Assembly (NCBI RefSeq): GCF_010730745.1
Contig: NZ_AP022615.1
Location: 620,001-684,000, forward strand
Length of the DNA: 64,000 nucleotides
Reading direction: 5' to 3'
Origin: Mycobacterium heidelbergense
GTDB lineage: Bacteria; Actinomycetota; Actinomycetes; Mycobacteriales; Mycobacteriaceae
Shown here: one piece after another, positions 44,830 to 53,592 of the stretch
Layout: each line of letters begins with the position of its first letter
Numbering within the stretch: position 1 is the first letter of the stretch
The notes under the pieces: model-generated
Seen by the model: only the letters and a program-made list of their open reading frames with translations
Database searches by the model: none
What the model was told of the DNA's origin: nothing
Program-made: the position numbers and the translations under genes

Positions 44830-45821
44830 AGGTCCACCAGCCGCGGTATCTTCCCCGCCGAGATGAGGTGGGCGCCGATCACTGCGGGCAGTTGGCTGGC
44901 CGAACCCAGCACCGAATCCAGCACCATCGCGCGCGCCAAGAATCGGTGGAAGGGATGCTCGGCGGTGAAGCCGATGCCGGCCAGCACCTGCTGGCAGTGG
45001 GTGGCGGCGATGCGGGCCGCGCGCCCCGCCAACGATTTCGCCAGCAGACCCGCCAGAACGGGGTCGTCCGCGGCCCAGGCCGAGGCGAGGGCCGCGGCGG
45101 CACCCTCGCGGGCGACGTGCGCGTCGGCCAGGCGAGTTCGAACGGCCTGAAACGAGCCAATGGGCCGGCCGAATTGCACTCGGCTGCGGGCATGTTCGAC
45201 GGCAAGGTCGATCATCTGCCCGACTGCACCGATGATCTGATATCCCAGTGCCAGCCGGCCCCCCGTCGCCACCGCTTCCCAGGCGGCGACGGCCGGCTTC
45301 CCCGCTACGAGCATGTCGGCCGTCACGTCGACGCCGGTGACTTCGGTGATCGCCAACGCCGGATCAAGGCCGTCGACCCGCCGCGTCGAGATCCCCGAGG
45401 ACTCCTGCAGGTCGATCCAGGCCAGCTCACCGCGGATCGCGACCGGCGCCAGATACCTCAGGGCCGGACGCGCCCCGATCACCAGGCCGTGCACCGCCAG
45501 CGGCTCGCCGTCAGTCGCGCCAACCAGGTCGGCGCCGATGCCGGGCAGCACGACGTTGCAGTCCGTCGTCGCCGCCGGCAGGTACGCGGCCAGCGGTTGC
45601 AGCAGGACGTCCTGCAGAGACGTCGACATCGAGCCGGCGCGACCGAGCGCGGTGAACAGCGCCGACACCGCATCCCGGGGCGCCTCGGCGAGCAGCTCGG
45701 CGAATCCGAACGCATCGAGTGCCTGCGCGAGCTCGGTCCCGTCCAGCTCCTCGGCCAGTCCGCGGACCGTCGCCGCCATCAGGGCACGCTCCGCGGCGTC
45801 GATAGTGCGGGCCTCAGTCAC
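44826..45821 (-). CDS. Acyl-CoA dehydrogenase, GIGF-E short subunit
   Basis: 331 residues from the GTG at 45821 (MTEARTIDAAER). The core is VQFGRPIGSFQAVRTRLA and QVLAGIGFTAEHPFHRFLARA, with the Glu in TAEH. It is short and poor in the usual flavin-binding loop, like FadE27/28-type partners. It overlaps the partner's stop by 8 bases. An upstream extension of 56 codons is not homologous and is rejected. Probable partner of the 45814 gene. Confidence 0.88.
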   Translation of the reverse strand: MTEARTIDAAERALMAATVRGLAEELDGTELAQALDAFGFAELLAEAPRDAVSALFTALGRAGSMSTSLQDVLLQPLAAYLPAATTDCNVVLPGIGADLVGATDGEPLAVHGLVIGARPALRYLAPVAIRGELAWIDLQESSGISTRRVDGLDPALAITEVTGVDVTADMLVAGKPAVAAWEAVATGGRLALGYQIIGAVGQMIDLAVEHARSRVQFGRPIGSFQAVRTRLADAHVAREGAAAALASAWAADDPVLAGLLAKSLAGRAARIAATHCQQVLAGIGFTAEHPFHRFLARAMVLDSVLGSASQLPAVIGAHLISAGKIPRLVDL

Positions 45822-46935
45822 GCGCTCTCGGCAATCCGAGCAGCCGCGACGCCACGATGTCCTTCTGGATCTCACTGGTGCCTCCGTAGATGGTGGCCGC
45901 TCGCGAGTACGCCCACTCGCGCCGCCATGCCCGGCTGCGCGCGGTGTCACTGGTTTCCATGTCGCCGCGCAGCAGATCGCGCGCCGCATCGAACACGGCC
46001 TGGTCGGCGGCAGCGATCATGATCTTGTCCACCGAGGCTTCGGGCCCGGGCAGATCACCCGCAGCGATGCGCTCCTGGGTGCTCTTCGATGTGGCGCGAA
46101 AGGCCCACAACAGTTGATAGGCCTCACCGAGCGCCGACATGGACGCTCCGTCGCCTGCGGTGCCCAGGAGGAGGCCGAGATGGTGAGCGAGCCAGGCGCC
46201 GCGCTGCCAGAAGATCGGGCCGCGTTCACAGGCCAAGATGAACTGCGCGACGCGCCAGCCGGCGTCGAGCTCACCGAGCAGACGCCGCGCGGGGACCTCG
46301 ACGTCGACAAACGACGTCGAGCAGAATTCGTCGACGCCGGCCATGGTTTCCAATGGGCTCGCGGTCACCCCCGGTGTGTCCATGTCCACCAGAAAGGCGC
46401 TGATACCCCGTGAACCGGGACCGGCGGTACGGGCCAACACAACGCACCGGGTGGCGTGGTGAGCCCAGCTGGTCCACAATTTCTCTCCATTGATAACCCA
46501 ACCGTCGTGGATGGGGCGCGCGGTCGTCCGCATCGATCCCAGATCGCTGCCCGCGTCGGGCTCGGAGAACCCCTGACACCAGAATTCGTCGCCACGCAAC
46601 AGCCGCGGGAAGATGTCCTCGACCAGGTCGGGCCGGCCGAATTCGGCCACCGCCGGTCCGAGCACCTCGTGCATCGACCAGGACGTGGTGTGCACCAGCG
46701 CTCGACTGGTGAGCTCCTCGCCGAGGACGGCGCGCAGGATGGGCGAGCCCCCCAGACCACCGACACGAGCCGGCCATCCCCAGCGCATCCAACCGGCGTC
46801 GAACAGCAACTGCTGCACGCGACGTTGGTGATCTAACTGCGCCTCGACACTCTGGTCCTCGACCGCCGGGACCAGCGACGCTCCGAACTCGTCGATCCAG
46901 GCCCGTACCCCCGCGCGAAATTCGCGCACCTCCAC
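45814..46935 (-). CDS. Acyl-CoA dehydrogenase, YGGTSE subunit
   Basis: 373 residues. GFSEPDAGSDLGSM is the flavin loop, GWVINGEKLWTSWAHHA follows, and the C terminus ends RAATIYGGTSEIQKDIVASRLLGLP. GTG start (MEVREFRAGVRAWID). First gene of the seven-gene operon that runs down to 39983. Desaturates the acyl-CoA at the alpha-beta position together with its short partner. The DapA-like gene upstream (stop at 46951) is 15 bp away and may be in the same transcript. Confidence 0.92.
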   Translation of the reverse strand: MEVREFRAGVRAWIDEFGASLVPAVEDQSVEAQLDHQRRVQQLLFDAGWMRWGWPARVGGLGGSPILRAVLGEELTSRALVHTTSWSMHEVLGPAVAEFGRPDLVEDIFPRLLRGDEFWCQGFSEPDAGSDLGSMRTTARPIHDGWVINGEKLWTSWAHHATRCVVLARTAGPGSRGISAFLVDMDTPGVTASPLETMAGVDEFCSTSFVDVEVPARRLLGELDAGWRVAQFILACERGPIFWQRGAWLAHHLGLLLGTAGDGASMSALGEAYQLLWAFRATSKSTQERIAAGDLPGPEASVDKIMIAAADQAVFDAARDLLRGDMETSDTARSRAWRREWAYSRAATIYGGTSEIQKDIVASRLLGLPRARD

Positions 46936-46950
46936 GACAGCCGCCCGTTC

Positions 46951-47967
46951 TTAAGATTCGATGAACCCAGAGGCGACGTAGGCCTGACGGATCGGCGGCT
47001 TCAGATCGTCGGGGAACGCAGTCTGCGGGGGTCGGGCGGGGTGGTCGCCGACGGGCAGTCCGAGCAACGAGGCGCCGAATTTGAATCCGGCTCCCCAGTG
47101 GGTGAACATTCCGGGCCGGGCGGGATGCGACTGATAGCGGCGGCTTGCCTCACGCATGGCGGTCAAGCCGGTCTCGGCGGCGAAGCTGTCGGCGCGCTCG
47201 AAATCGCCTTGCACCAGCAGTTCTCGCCATTCTCTGAACAGCAATGCGCCCGGCTTCTCGTAAAGGTAGAGCGCAGAACCGAGCGCCCCAGGATGGGGTA
47301 TCCCCAACCGGATCCCGGCCTCGTCGGCCGCTTCCCAGATGACCATTTCCGGGGCCAGCTGATGGATCGCCAGACTGTGCTGCGCGTCGAGCAGCCCGTT
47401 CTTGAGCCCACACAGTGCCGGAACTTCGTGGTAGAGCTCGACGCATTCCTCGGGGGTTAGTACCAGCCCTGTCGAGTGGGAGTTGAAGAAGCCCAGCGGC
47501 ATGTCGGTGCGGTCGGCGACGTAGCGGATGTACTCCAGCACGCCGGGCTTGCCGGAGCACTCGAAGTAGGGCGTCAGAATGTAGCAGATGTCGGCGCCCA
47601 ACTCTTGGGCGTTCAGCGTGAGCTCGACGGCCTGCTTAGCCGTGTCGGTGCTCGACATCACCTGCAGCAGCGCGCCGGGTTTGATCCGTCGGGCCTCCTC
47701 GATGGCAACCCGGGCTACTTCTTTGAGTTCGTCGGTGGTCAGCGACCAGAATTCGGCGATTCCGCCGGTCAGCCAGATGCCGTCCTGATCCAGGTCGATC
47801 AGGCAGTGCCGCACCAACGCGCGAAGCGCCTCGTAGTCGATTTCGTCGCCGTCGAGACCGCGGAACGGGGTGTAGAGCGAGCTGCAGTTGCCCCACAGGT
47901 GTTCTGACGCCCAGTCCTTCGCTTCTTTGCCGGTGACACCGGTGACCACAAGCGACTCCTTCAGCAC
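46951..47967 (-). CDS. Dihydrodipicolinate synthase-family lyase/aldolase
   Basis: 338 residues with the DapA TIM barrel. ICYILTPYF carries the conserved Tyr and CGLKNG the Schiff-base Lys, so the imine-forming chemistry should be intact. The N-terminal motif is TGGIAEF, not the GTTGE of true DHDPS, so it is not the lysine enzyme. The family also includes hydratase-aldolases for aromatic degradation and N-acetylneuraminate lyase. Upstream of a beta-oxidation operon, it may cleave a pyruvate-type side chain (inference). GTG start. Confidence 0.85.
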   Translation of the reverse strand: MLKESLVVTGVTGKEAKDWASEHLWGNCSSLYTPFRGLDGDEIDYEALRALVRHCLIDLDQDGIWLTGGIAEFWSLTTDELKEVARVAIEEARRIKPGALLQVMSSTDTAKQAVELTLNAQELGADICYILTPYFECSGKPGVLEYIRYVADRTDMPLGFFNSHSTGLVLTPEECVELYHEVPALCGLKNGLLDAQHSLAIHQLAPEMVIWEAADEAGIRLGIPHPGALGSALYLYEKPGALLFREWRELLVQGDFERADSFAAETGLTAMREASRRYQSHPARPGMFTHWGAGFKFGASLLGLPVGDHPARPPQTAFPDDLKPPIRQAYVASGFIES

Positions 47968-48125
47968 TGTTACCGGACACGAGCTTCTCGGGACCAGGTG
48001 ATGACTATCACGTACGCGTCATGGTAGAACGATATGTGCATTGATTGCAAGGAACGAGTGCACTGCGCACGCACGACGATGGCGGATGTCGATATGGCCG
48101 CGCCTGGCAAAACACGAGGAGCTTG

Positions 48126-48887
48126 ATGTCGCAGAGCATGGGGGGCCGGGTCGCCGTGGTCGCCGGCGCATCGATGGGCGTCGGCCGGGCCACCGCAATT
48201 CGGCTCGCGCAGGATGGCGCGACGGTTGTGCTGCTCGCCCGCCGCAAACTGCTCCTCGACGAGGTCGTGGAGATCATCGGGCCCAGCGCCGTCCCGATCG
48301 TCACCGATGTCACCAGCAGCCACGATGTGCACGCCGCGTTCGATCAGATCGCAGCGCAGTTCGGCCGCATCGACGTCCTGATCAACTCCGCAGGGGCTAG
48401 CCGGATTCGGCTGATCGAGGAAGCCAGCGACGAAGACATCGCCGTCACGATCAACACCAACCTGGTGGCTCCCATCTACACCACGCGCTCGGCGATTCCG
48501 CTGCTGCGCGCGGCCGGCGGCGGCGACATCATGAACATCTCCTCGGAGATCACCCTCGACGACATGCCGATGATGACCCTCTACGCCGCCACCAAGCGCG
48601 GCCTCAACGGGTTCACCGGAGCCATGAGCAAGGAGCTGCGACGAGACGGCATCCGGGTGACCCTGGTCATCCTCGGCGCGGTCGGAGATACCGGAATTCA
48701 CGAGAACTTCGGCCCGGGCGACCTCGAAAAGGCCTGGCCCCTTTGGGAAGCCGACGGCTACCTGACCCGAATGAGTGGCACCCACCTCCTCACCTCGACG
48801 ACCGTCGCCAACGTGCTGCACGACGTCATCACCCGGCCGCGCGAAGTGATGATGGACGTGATCCACGTCCGTCCAGCAAGCAGCTGA
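48126..48887 (+). CDS. SDR family oxidoreductase
   Basis: 253 residues from the ATG at 48126 (MSQSMGGRVAV), with GAGGAG upstream. AGASMGVGRATA binds NAD(P), NSAGASR is in the strand-4 position, NISSEIT carries the Ser, and YAATK supplies Tyr and Lys. A 27-codon upstream extension has no ribosome-binding site. Divergent from the DapA-like gene and 60 bp upstream of the CoA transferase, probably one unit with it. Confidence 0.9.
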   Translation: MSQSMGGRVAVVAGASMGVGRATAIRLAQDGATVVLLARRKLLLDEVVEIIGPSAVPIVTDVTSSHDVHAAFDQIAAQFGRIDVLINSAGASRIRLIEEASDEDIAVTINTNLVAPIYTTRSAIPLLRAAGGGDIMNISSEITLDDMPMMTLYAATKRGLNGFTGAMSKELRRDGIRVTLVILGAVGDTGIHENFGPGDLEKAWPLWEADGYLTRMSGTHLLTSTTVANVLHDVITRPREVMMDVIHVRPASS

Positions 48888-48947
48888 CCCGGCGCCGACG
48901 CGAATGAGCTTCTCCCAGGCCAACATTGAAATTGCAGAGGAGGAATA

Positions 48948-50171
48948 GTGATCCGACCGATGGACGGCGTCCGGGTACTGGAGGTGGCACAGTTCACCTT
49001 CGTCCCGTCCGCGGGTGCGGTCTTGGCCGACTGGGGCGCCGACGTCATCAAGGTCGAACACGCCGAAAAGGGCGACGCCCAGCGTGGCCTGAGCGCCCTG
49101 ATGGGCATGCCGGTCGGCAGCGGATCCTTCGCACCGTTGATGGAACACCCCAATCGGGGCAAGCGCAGCCTCGGCCTGGCGCTCGAGCAGCCCGGGGCGA
49201 TGGAGGTCCTACACGAACTGATCCGCACCAGCGACGTGTTCCTGACCAACTTCCTGCCCGCGGCGCGCCGGCGGCTGGGCATCGAGCTCGACGACGTCCG
49301 CTGCGTCAACCCCGACATCATCTACGTGCGCGGATCGGCTTTCGGCGCCAACGGGCCCGACAGCGAAAAAGGCGGGTATGACAGCACCGCCTTCTGGGCT
49401 CGAGCCGGCAGCGCGGTGGGCACCACCCCGGTGGACTACGACGGCCTGTGCAAGATGCCGGCCGGCGCCTACGGTGATTCGCTGGGTGGCATGACCATCG
49501 CCGGGGGTATCGCCGCCGCTCTGTTCGCCCGGCAGCGCACCGGTGAGACTTCTGTCGTCGACGTATCCCTGCTAGGGGTCGGCGCCTGGGCCAACGCGCT
49601 CCCGGTGGGTTTCGCATTGTTAGAGGGCGGCCCGCCGGCGCCCCGCGCCCCCGGCAACTCGGCGCCGACGAACCCACTGGTCGGCAATTACCGGACCGCC
49701 GACGACCGTTGGCTCGTCCTGGCCATGCTCCAACCCGGCCGGTACTGGCCCGAGTTCTGCCGGCACATCGACCGCGAGGACCTCATCACCGACGAGCGCT
49801 TCGCCACCGCCGAGGCGCTGATGGGCAACGCGGCGGTAGCGGCCGAGGTCGTGCAGGGTGTGCTCGCCACGCGGCCCCTCGCCGAATGGGTTTCCCGGTT
49901 CGCCGGCATGGAAGGCCAGTGGGCCATCGCGCAGGATGCGTGGGAAGTGGGCCATGACCCGGATTTACGGGCCAACGGCCTGATCTCCGAAGTGCTCGAC
50001 AGCGAGGGCACTGCGCGCGAACTGGTCGCCAACCCGGTCCAGTTCGACGAGAAGCCGGTACAGCTCACGCGGGCACCACAATTCGCCGAGCACACCGACG
50101 ACATTCTGCGGGCTCTCGGCAAGTCCGACGACGAGCTGATCGACCTCAAGATCAGTGGCGCGGTGACCTGA
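48948..50171 (+). CDS. CaiB/BaiF class III CoA transferase
   Basis: 407 residues. VRVLEVAQFTFVPSAGAVLA with GADVIKVE near the N terminus, NPDIIYVRGSAFGANGPDSE, and the catalytic Asp in YGDSLGGMTIAGGIAAAL. These are hallmarks of class III CoA transferases that move CoA between acids through an acyl-aspartate. It activates an acid by taking CoA from another acyl-CoA, in parallel with the ligases. GTG start after GAGGAGG. Downstream of the SDR. Confidence 0.92.
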   Translation: MIRPMDGVRVLEVAQFTFVPSAGAVLADWGADVIKVEHAEKGDAQRGLSALMGMPVGSGSFAPLMEHPNRGKRSLGLALEQPGAMEVLHELIRTSDVFLTNFLPAARRRLGIELDDVRCVNPDIIYVRGSAFGANGPDSEKGGYDSTAFWARAGSAVGTTPVDYDGLCKMPAGAYGDSLGGMTIAGGIAAALFARQRTGETSVVDVSLLGVGAWANALPVGFALLEGGPPAPRAPGNSAPTNPLVGNYRTADDRWLVLAMLQPGRYWPEFCRHIDREDLITDERFATAEALMGNAAVAAEVVQGVLATRPLAEWVSRFAGMEGQWAIAQDAWEVGHDPDLRANGLISEVLDSEGTARELVANPVQFDEKPVQLTRAPQFAEHTDDILRALGKSDDELIDLKISGAVT

Positions 50172-50188
50172 GGGAGCGCCCTCGCGCG

Positions 50189-50878
50189 TCAGGACGTCGT
50201 GCGCAGGATCGCCGCCGAGCAAAACGCCCAGAGGTGGTCCACGCTGGTCGACCGCCCGCCGGACAAGACCGCGGAGTGCGCGGTCGCCAGCAGCAGTTCC
50301 TGAAGTAGCGCGGCCTGGCTGGCGAGCGGGACATCGTCCCGGAGCAGGCCGGCGTCGGCGACGTCTCCGAGCAGCTCAACGATGAAGGAGTGCAGCGGTT
50401 CCAGGGCGTAGGCCAGGTCATTGGGCCGGGACTCGGCCAGCCGCAGGTGCAAGACGCTGAGCCCGCGCGCCAGTCGGGCCGGCATCGCGGTGATTTCGGA
50501 GAGGGCCTCCATGAGGGTCCGCAGCCGCAGCACCGGATCGGTGATGCCTTCGCACCGCTCGCGCATCATCGGCATCGCTGTGGTCCGCAGGATCGTCTCG
50601 TACACCGCCAACAGCAGGCTGTCCTTGCCGTCGAAGAAGGTGTAGAAGGTCCGCTGGGACATGTTGGACTTGTCGACGACATCCTGGATGGTGAAGTCGC
50701 TTTCGTCTCGCTCCCCGAGGAGTTCTATTGCAGCTGAGACGAAGCGGTCGCTGCGGGCCTGGGCGCGCGCGCGGGCGTTGCGCAGCGACCGATCGACACT
50801 GTCCCTCTGCCAACTCGGTACGGGCGCCTCCGCCGGCTCATGATTTTTTTTCGCCTTCAGCTCAGTTGACCGCGCCAT
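50189..50878 (-). CDS. TetR family transcriptional regulator
   Basis: 229 residues from the ATG at 50878. HTH: LLGERDESDFTIQDVVDKSN followed by MSQRTFYTFFDGKDSLLLAVYE. A 14-codon extension is rejected because the ATG overlaps the hydrolase by 17 bp, as is common here. It converges with the CoA transferase (17 bp between stops). Probably expressed together with the hydrolase just upstream. Confidence 0.92.
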   Translation of the reverse strand: MARSTELKAKKNHEPAEAPVPSWQRDSVDRSLRNARARAQARSDRFVSAAIELLGERDESDFTIQDVVDKSNMSQRTFYTFFDGKDSLLLAVYETILRTTAMPMMRERCEGITDPVLRLRTLMEALSEITAMPARLARGLSVLHLRLAESRPNDLAYALEPLHSFIVELLGDVADAGLLRDDVPLASQAALLQELLLATAHSAVLSGGRSTSVDHLWAFCSAAILRTTS

Positions 50879-51656
50879 GACGCTCCGCTCTCTCAAGGTC
50901 GACTTCGGCCAGGAATTCACCGATAACTCCCCTGACCGTATCTGGGCACTTCTGGTGGGCCGAATGCGCCGCGCCCGCGATCTCGACGAAGCGGGCTCGC
51001 GGATTGACTTGCGCGAACCGCCGACCCTGCTGCCGACGCGTCGCTTCGTCCCGCTCGCCTGCCATCAACAGAATCGGGCACGCGACGCCGGCCAACGTGT
51101 CATCGCTCAATTCGGGCCAAGACACGCTGTCGTCATGCAGCGCCGTGACAAGGTCGCGCCAGTGCTCGAGCCCATGGGCGGCCTCGTGCAGGCGTCGCAG
51201 CGCGAAGGGCCACGTGCGGTGTAGATGCTCGAGCCGCGGCGCGCGGTAGTCGTCGGGGCGTCCCGTCCCGGGAGAAATGAGGATCAACGACTGCGCCGTT
51301 CCCGGGTTCTCCAGCTCCAGGGTCAGGGCGATCTCCGCGCCGTAGGAGAACCCCACGATGTGCGGGGGCCCCAGGTCCAGGTAGTCGATGAGATAGCGCA
51401 GGTCCGAGCGGACCGCGGCCCCCGTCATGGCCGTCGGCCGGAATTCCGACCGACCATGGCCGCGTAGATCGGGCAGGATGCAGCGATAGTCCGGCCCCAT
51501 GGCGGCGGCCAGGTCGGCCCACTCGAATTCGCCGGTCGCGGTCGCGCCGTGGACGAACAACATCGGCTGAGGCCCGTCGCCGACCACTGCATAGGCCAAC
51601 GTCAACCCGTCATGTTGATAGGTGAAGGCACCGGGCATGCCCAGGTCCTCAGTCAT
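50862..51656 (-). CDS. Alpha/beta hydrolase
   Basis: 264 residues. LFVHGATA is the oxyanion-hole motif, GFSYGAE the nucleophile elbow with Ser, GERDEA the likely Asp, and AAHSAH the His. ILPDLRGHGRSEFRP is typical. The ATG has GAGGGGAG upstream. It hydrolyses an ester, thioester or C-C bond. It overlaps the TetR start by 17 bp, so TetR probably controls it from the promoter at 51657-51850. Confidence 0.9.
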   Translation of the reverse strand: MTEDLGMPGAFTYQHDGLTLAYAVVGDGPQPMLFVHGATATGEFEWADLAAAMGPDYRCILPDLRGHGRSEFRPTAMTGAAVRSDLRYLIDYLDLGPPHIVGFSYGAEIALTLELENPGTAQSLILISPGTGRPDDYRAPRLEHLHRTWPFALRRLHEAAHGLEHWRDLVTALHDDSVSWPELSDDTLAGVACPILLMAGERDEATRRQQGRRFAQVNPRARFVEIAGAAHSAHQKCPDTVRGVIGEFLAEVDLERAERHGAVN

Positions 51657-51710
51657 GCGCTCCCCTCAACAAGGTTGTTCTCGTTCACTGGCAGACGATA
51701 GGTCCGTTCG

Positions 51711-51746
51711 GAGACAGATGAATGCAATTGAGCGCTCATTCGTCTC
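51711..51746. promoter_or_regulatory. Nested inverted repeats upstream of hydrolase-TetR
   Basis: TGAGCGCTCA (51729-51738) is a perfect 10-bp palindrome. Around it are GAATG and CATTC (51720-51724 and 51737-51741) and GAGAC and GTCTC at the outer ends. This lies 55-90 bp upstream of the hydrolase start and is a candidate site for the TetR at 50189. Confidence 0.45.
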
Positions 51747-51892
51747 CCTCACGCCGTCGGCTGCCGGGTACCGAGTTCTTGCGTTACGGGCATCACGTTC
51801 TCGGAGGACGAAACGCTTAGGTGCCGTGGTACGAGGTTAACATGCTAAAGGCAGGCCAGCGTGCCGATCGGATGTGTGACGGTCATTGCCAC

Positions 51893-53422
51893 TCAGCTCC
51901 AGGCAATGGATTTGAGCTCGGTGAACTCCTCGATCCCGTGGTGCCCCCACTCCCTGCCGATGCCGCTCTGCTTGAATCCGCCGAAGACACCCGTGATGCC
52001 CACCCCGCTGGGCTGTTCGGCCGACCAGCCAGGACCGGAGCTGCCCAGCGCCTCGGCGTTGACGGTTGGCGAGCCCGCCGTCTGCACCGAAACATTTCCG
52101 GCCCGGATCTGACGGGCGACGTTGAAGCCACGCGCGGTATTGCCGGCGAGGACGCCGCCCCCAAGTCCGTAGATCGAGTCATTGGCGATGCGAATCGCTT
52201 CCTCTTCGGTCTTGTAGGTGATCACGGTGAGGACCGGACCAAAGATTTCCTCCTGAGCAATCCGCATGTCATTGCGGGCGTTGATGAACAGCGTCGGCTC
52301 GTAGAAGAACCCCTTGGTCAGGTGCCCGGGACGCTTGCCCCCGAATACCAGCTCCGCCCCCTCATCGAGACCGGACCGCACGTACGCCTCCACTCGGGCT
52401 CGCTGCTGCTCCCGGATCAACGGGCCGATGAGGGTGTCGGGCTCCCGGGGATCGCCCACCTTGAGCGACAATGCCGACTTCTTGGCGCCGTCGACGTACG
52501 CGTCGAGCAGGTGCTCGGGCAGCAACAGCCTCGTCTGTATGGCGCAGCCCTGGCCGGCGTGGATCATCGAGCTGATGATTCCCATGTTGGCGACGTGGTC
52601 TTCGGGGACATCGTCGAGGACGATCGATGCGCTTTTGCCGCCGAGCTCGAGCTGCAGGCGTTTGACCGTGGGCGCCGCGGCCGCCATGATCGTTCGTCCG
52701 GTCGCGGTGGAACCGGTGAAAGTCACCATGTCGACCATGGGATGAGTGGTCATCTCCTCGCCGACTTCAGGGCCCCCGGCGATCACGTTGAGCACGCCGG
52801 GCGGAAGGCCGGCATCCTCAGCGGCTTTGGCGATTTCGAAGGCGTCCAGCGGCGTCCACTGGTGCGGCTTGAGCACCACGGTGCAGCCGGCCGCCAACGC
52901 CGGCACGACCTTCACAATGTTGAGGAAGAACGGGAAGTTGAACGGGGTAATGGCGGCCACCACGCCGACCGGTTCCCGGACCACGGCGTGCCCGGCCATG
53001 CCGGTCGGACCCCCGGCCGGCGGCGACACTTCGGTCCAGCGCACCGCGAGTTCCATGGCCTCGGCGATCCACTGCGCGATGTCGATCGCGCCACGCACCT
53101 GGATGATGTCGGCGAGAAAGCCGACCGACCCCGACTCGGCCATCACCAGCTTCTTGAGGAAATCGTGGCGCTCATCAAGGATTCCGGCGAATCGGCGTAG
53201 CACGACGGCGCGTTCCCGCGGCGAGGTCCGCGGCCACGGCCCGTCGTCGAAGGCCCGTCGGGCGGCCGCGATCGCGGCGTGAGTGGCCTTGAGGCCCGCG
53301 TCGGGAACCGTGCCGATGACCTCCTCGGTGGCCGGGTCGATGACTTCGATGACCCCCACCGTGTCGTCCGCCGTCCAGGCGCCGTCGATGAACACCGCGT
53401 CGTAATCCCACCGGTCACTCAC
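51893..53422 (-). CDS. NAD(P)-dependent aldehyde dehydrogenase
   Basis: 509 residues. LELGGKSASIVLDD with the general base, HAGQGCAIQTRLLLPEHL with the Cys, and GPVLTVITYKTEEEAI. Full-length and apparently active. It is not the CoA-acylating type, because the Glu is present. The start is GTG (MSDRWDYDAV). Divergent from the SDR at 53593 and not obviously linked to the TetR-hydrolase pair, since 236 bp separate them. Confidence 0.93.
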   Translation of the reverse strand: MSDRWDYDAVFIDGAWTADDTVGVIEVIDPATEEVIGTVPDAGLKATHAAIAAARRAFDDGPWPRTSPRERAVVLRRFAGILDERHDFLKKLVMAESGSVGFLADIIQVRGAIDIAQWIAEAMELAVRWTEVSPPAGGPTGMAGHAVVREPVGVVAAITPFNFPFFLNIVKVVPALAAGCTVVLKPHQWTPLDAFEIAKAAEDAGLPPGVLNVIAGGPEVGEEMTTHPMVDMVTFTGSTATGRTIMAAAAPTVKRLQLELGGKSASIVLDDVPEDHVANMGIISSMIHAGQGCAIQTRLLLPEHLLDAYVDGAKKSALSLKVGDPREPDTLIGPLIREQQRARVEAYVRSGLDEGAELVFGGKRPGHLTKGFFYEPTLFINARNDMRIAQEEIFGPVLTVITYKTEEEAIRIANDSIYGLGGGVLAGNTARGFNVARQIRAGNVSVQTAGSPTVNAEALGSSGPGWSAEQPSGVGITGVFGGFKQSGIGREWGHHGIEEFTELKSIAWS

Positions 53423-53592
53423 CGCGCACTACCTCCAATTCCCAGATTCGACCCCGCTGCACCGCGTGGGTCCAGATGTCAGATGACGCTAGCAGCCTAT
53501 TCCTATAGCGAGGACGTTATGTTTCGCTTACAGCACCTGTTATATCTTCAGATAGCAGACAGCATCATCGCTACATCATGGTCGGAGGAAGC

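Noticed and set aside
48001..48022. ATGAC-N12-GTCAT inverted repeat between the DapA-like gene and the SDR
   Set aside because: Short arms with a long spacer and no concentric inner symmetry; likely by chance.
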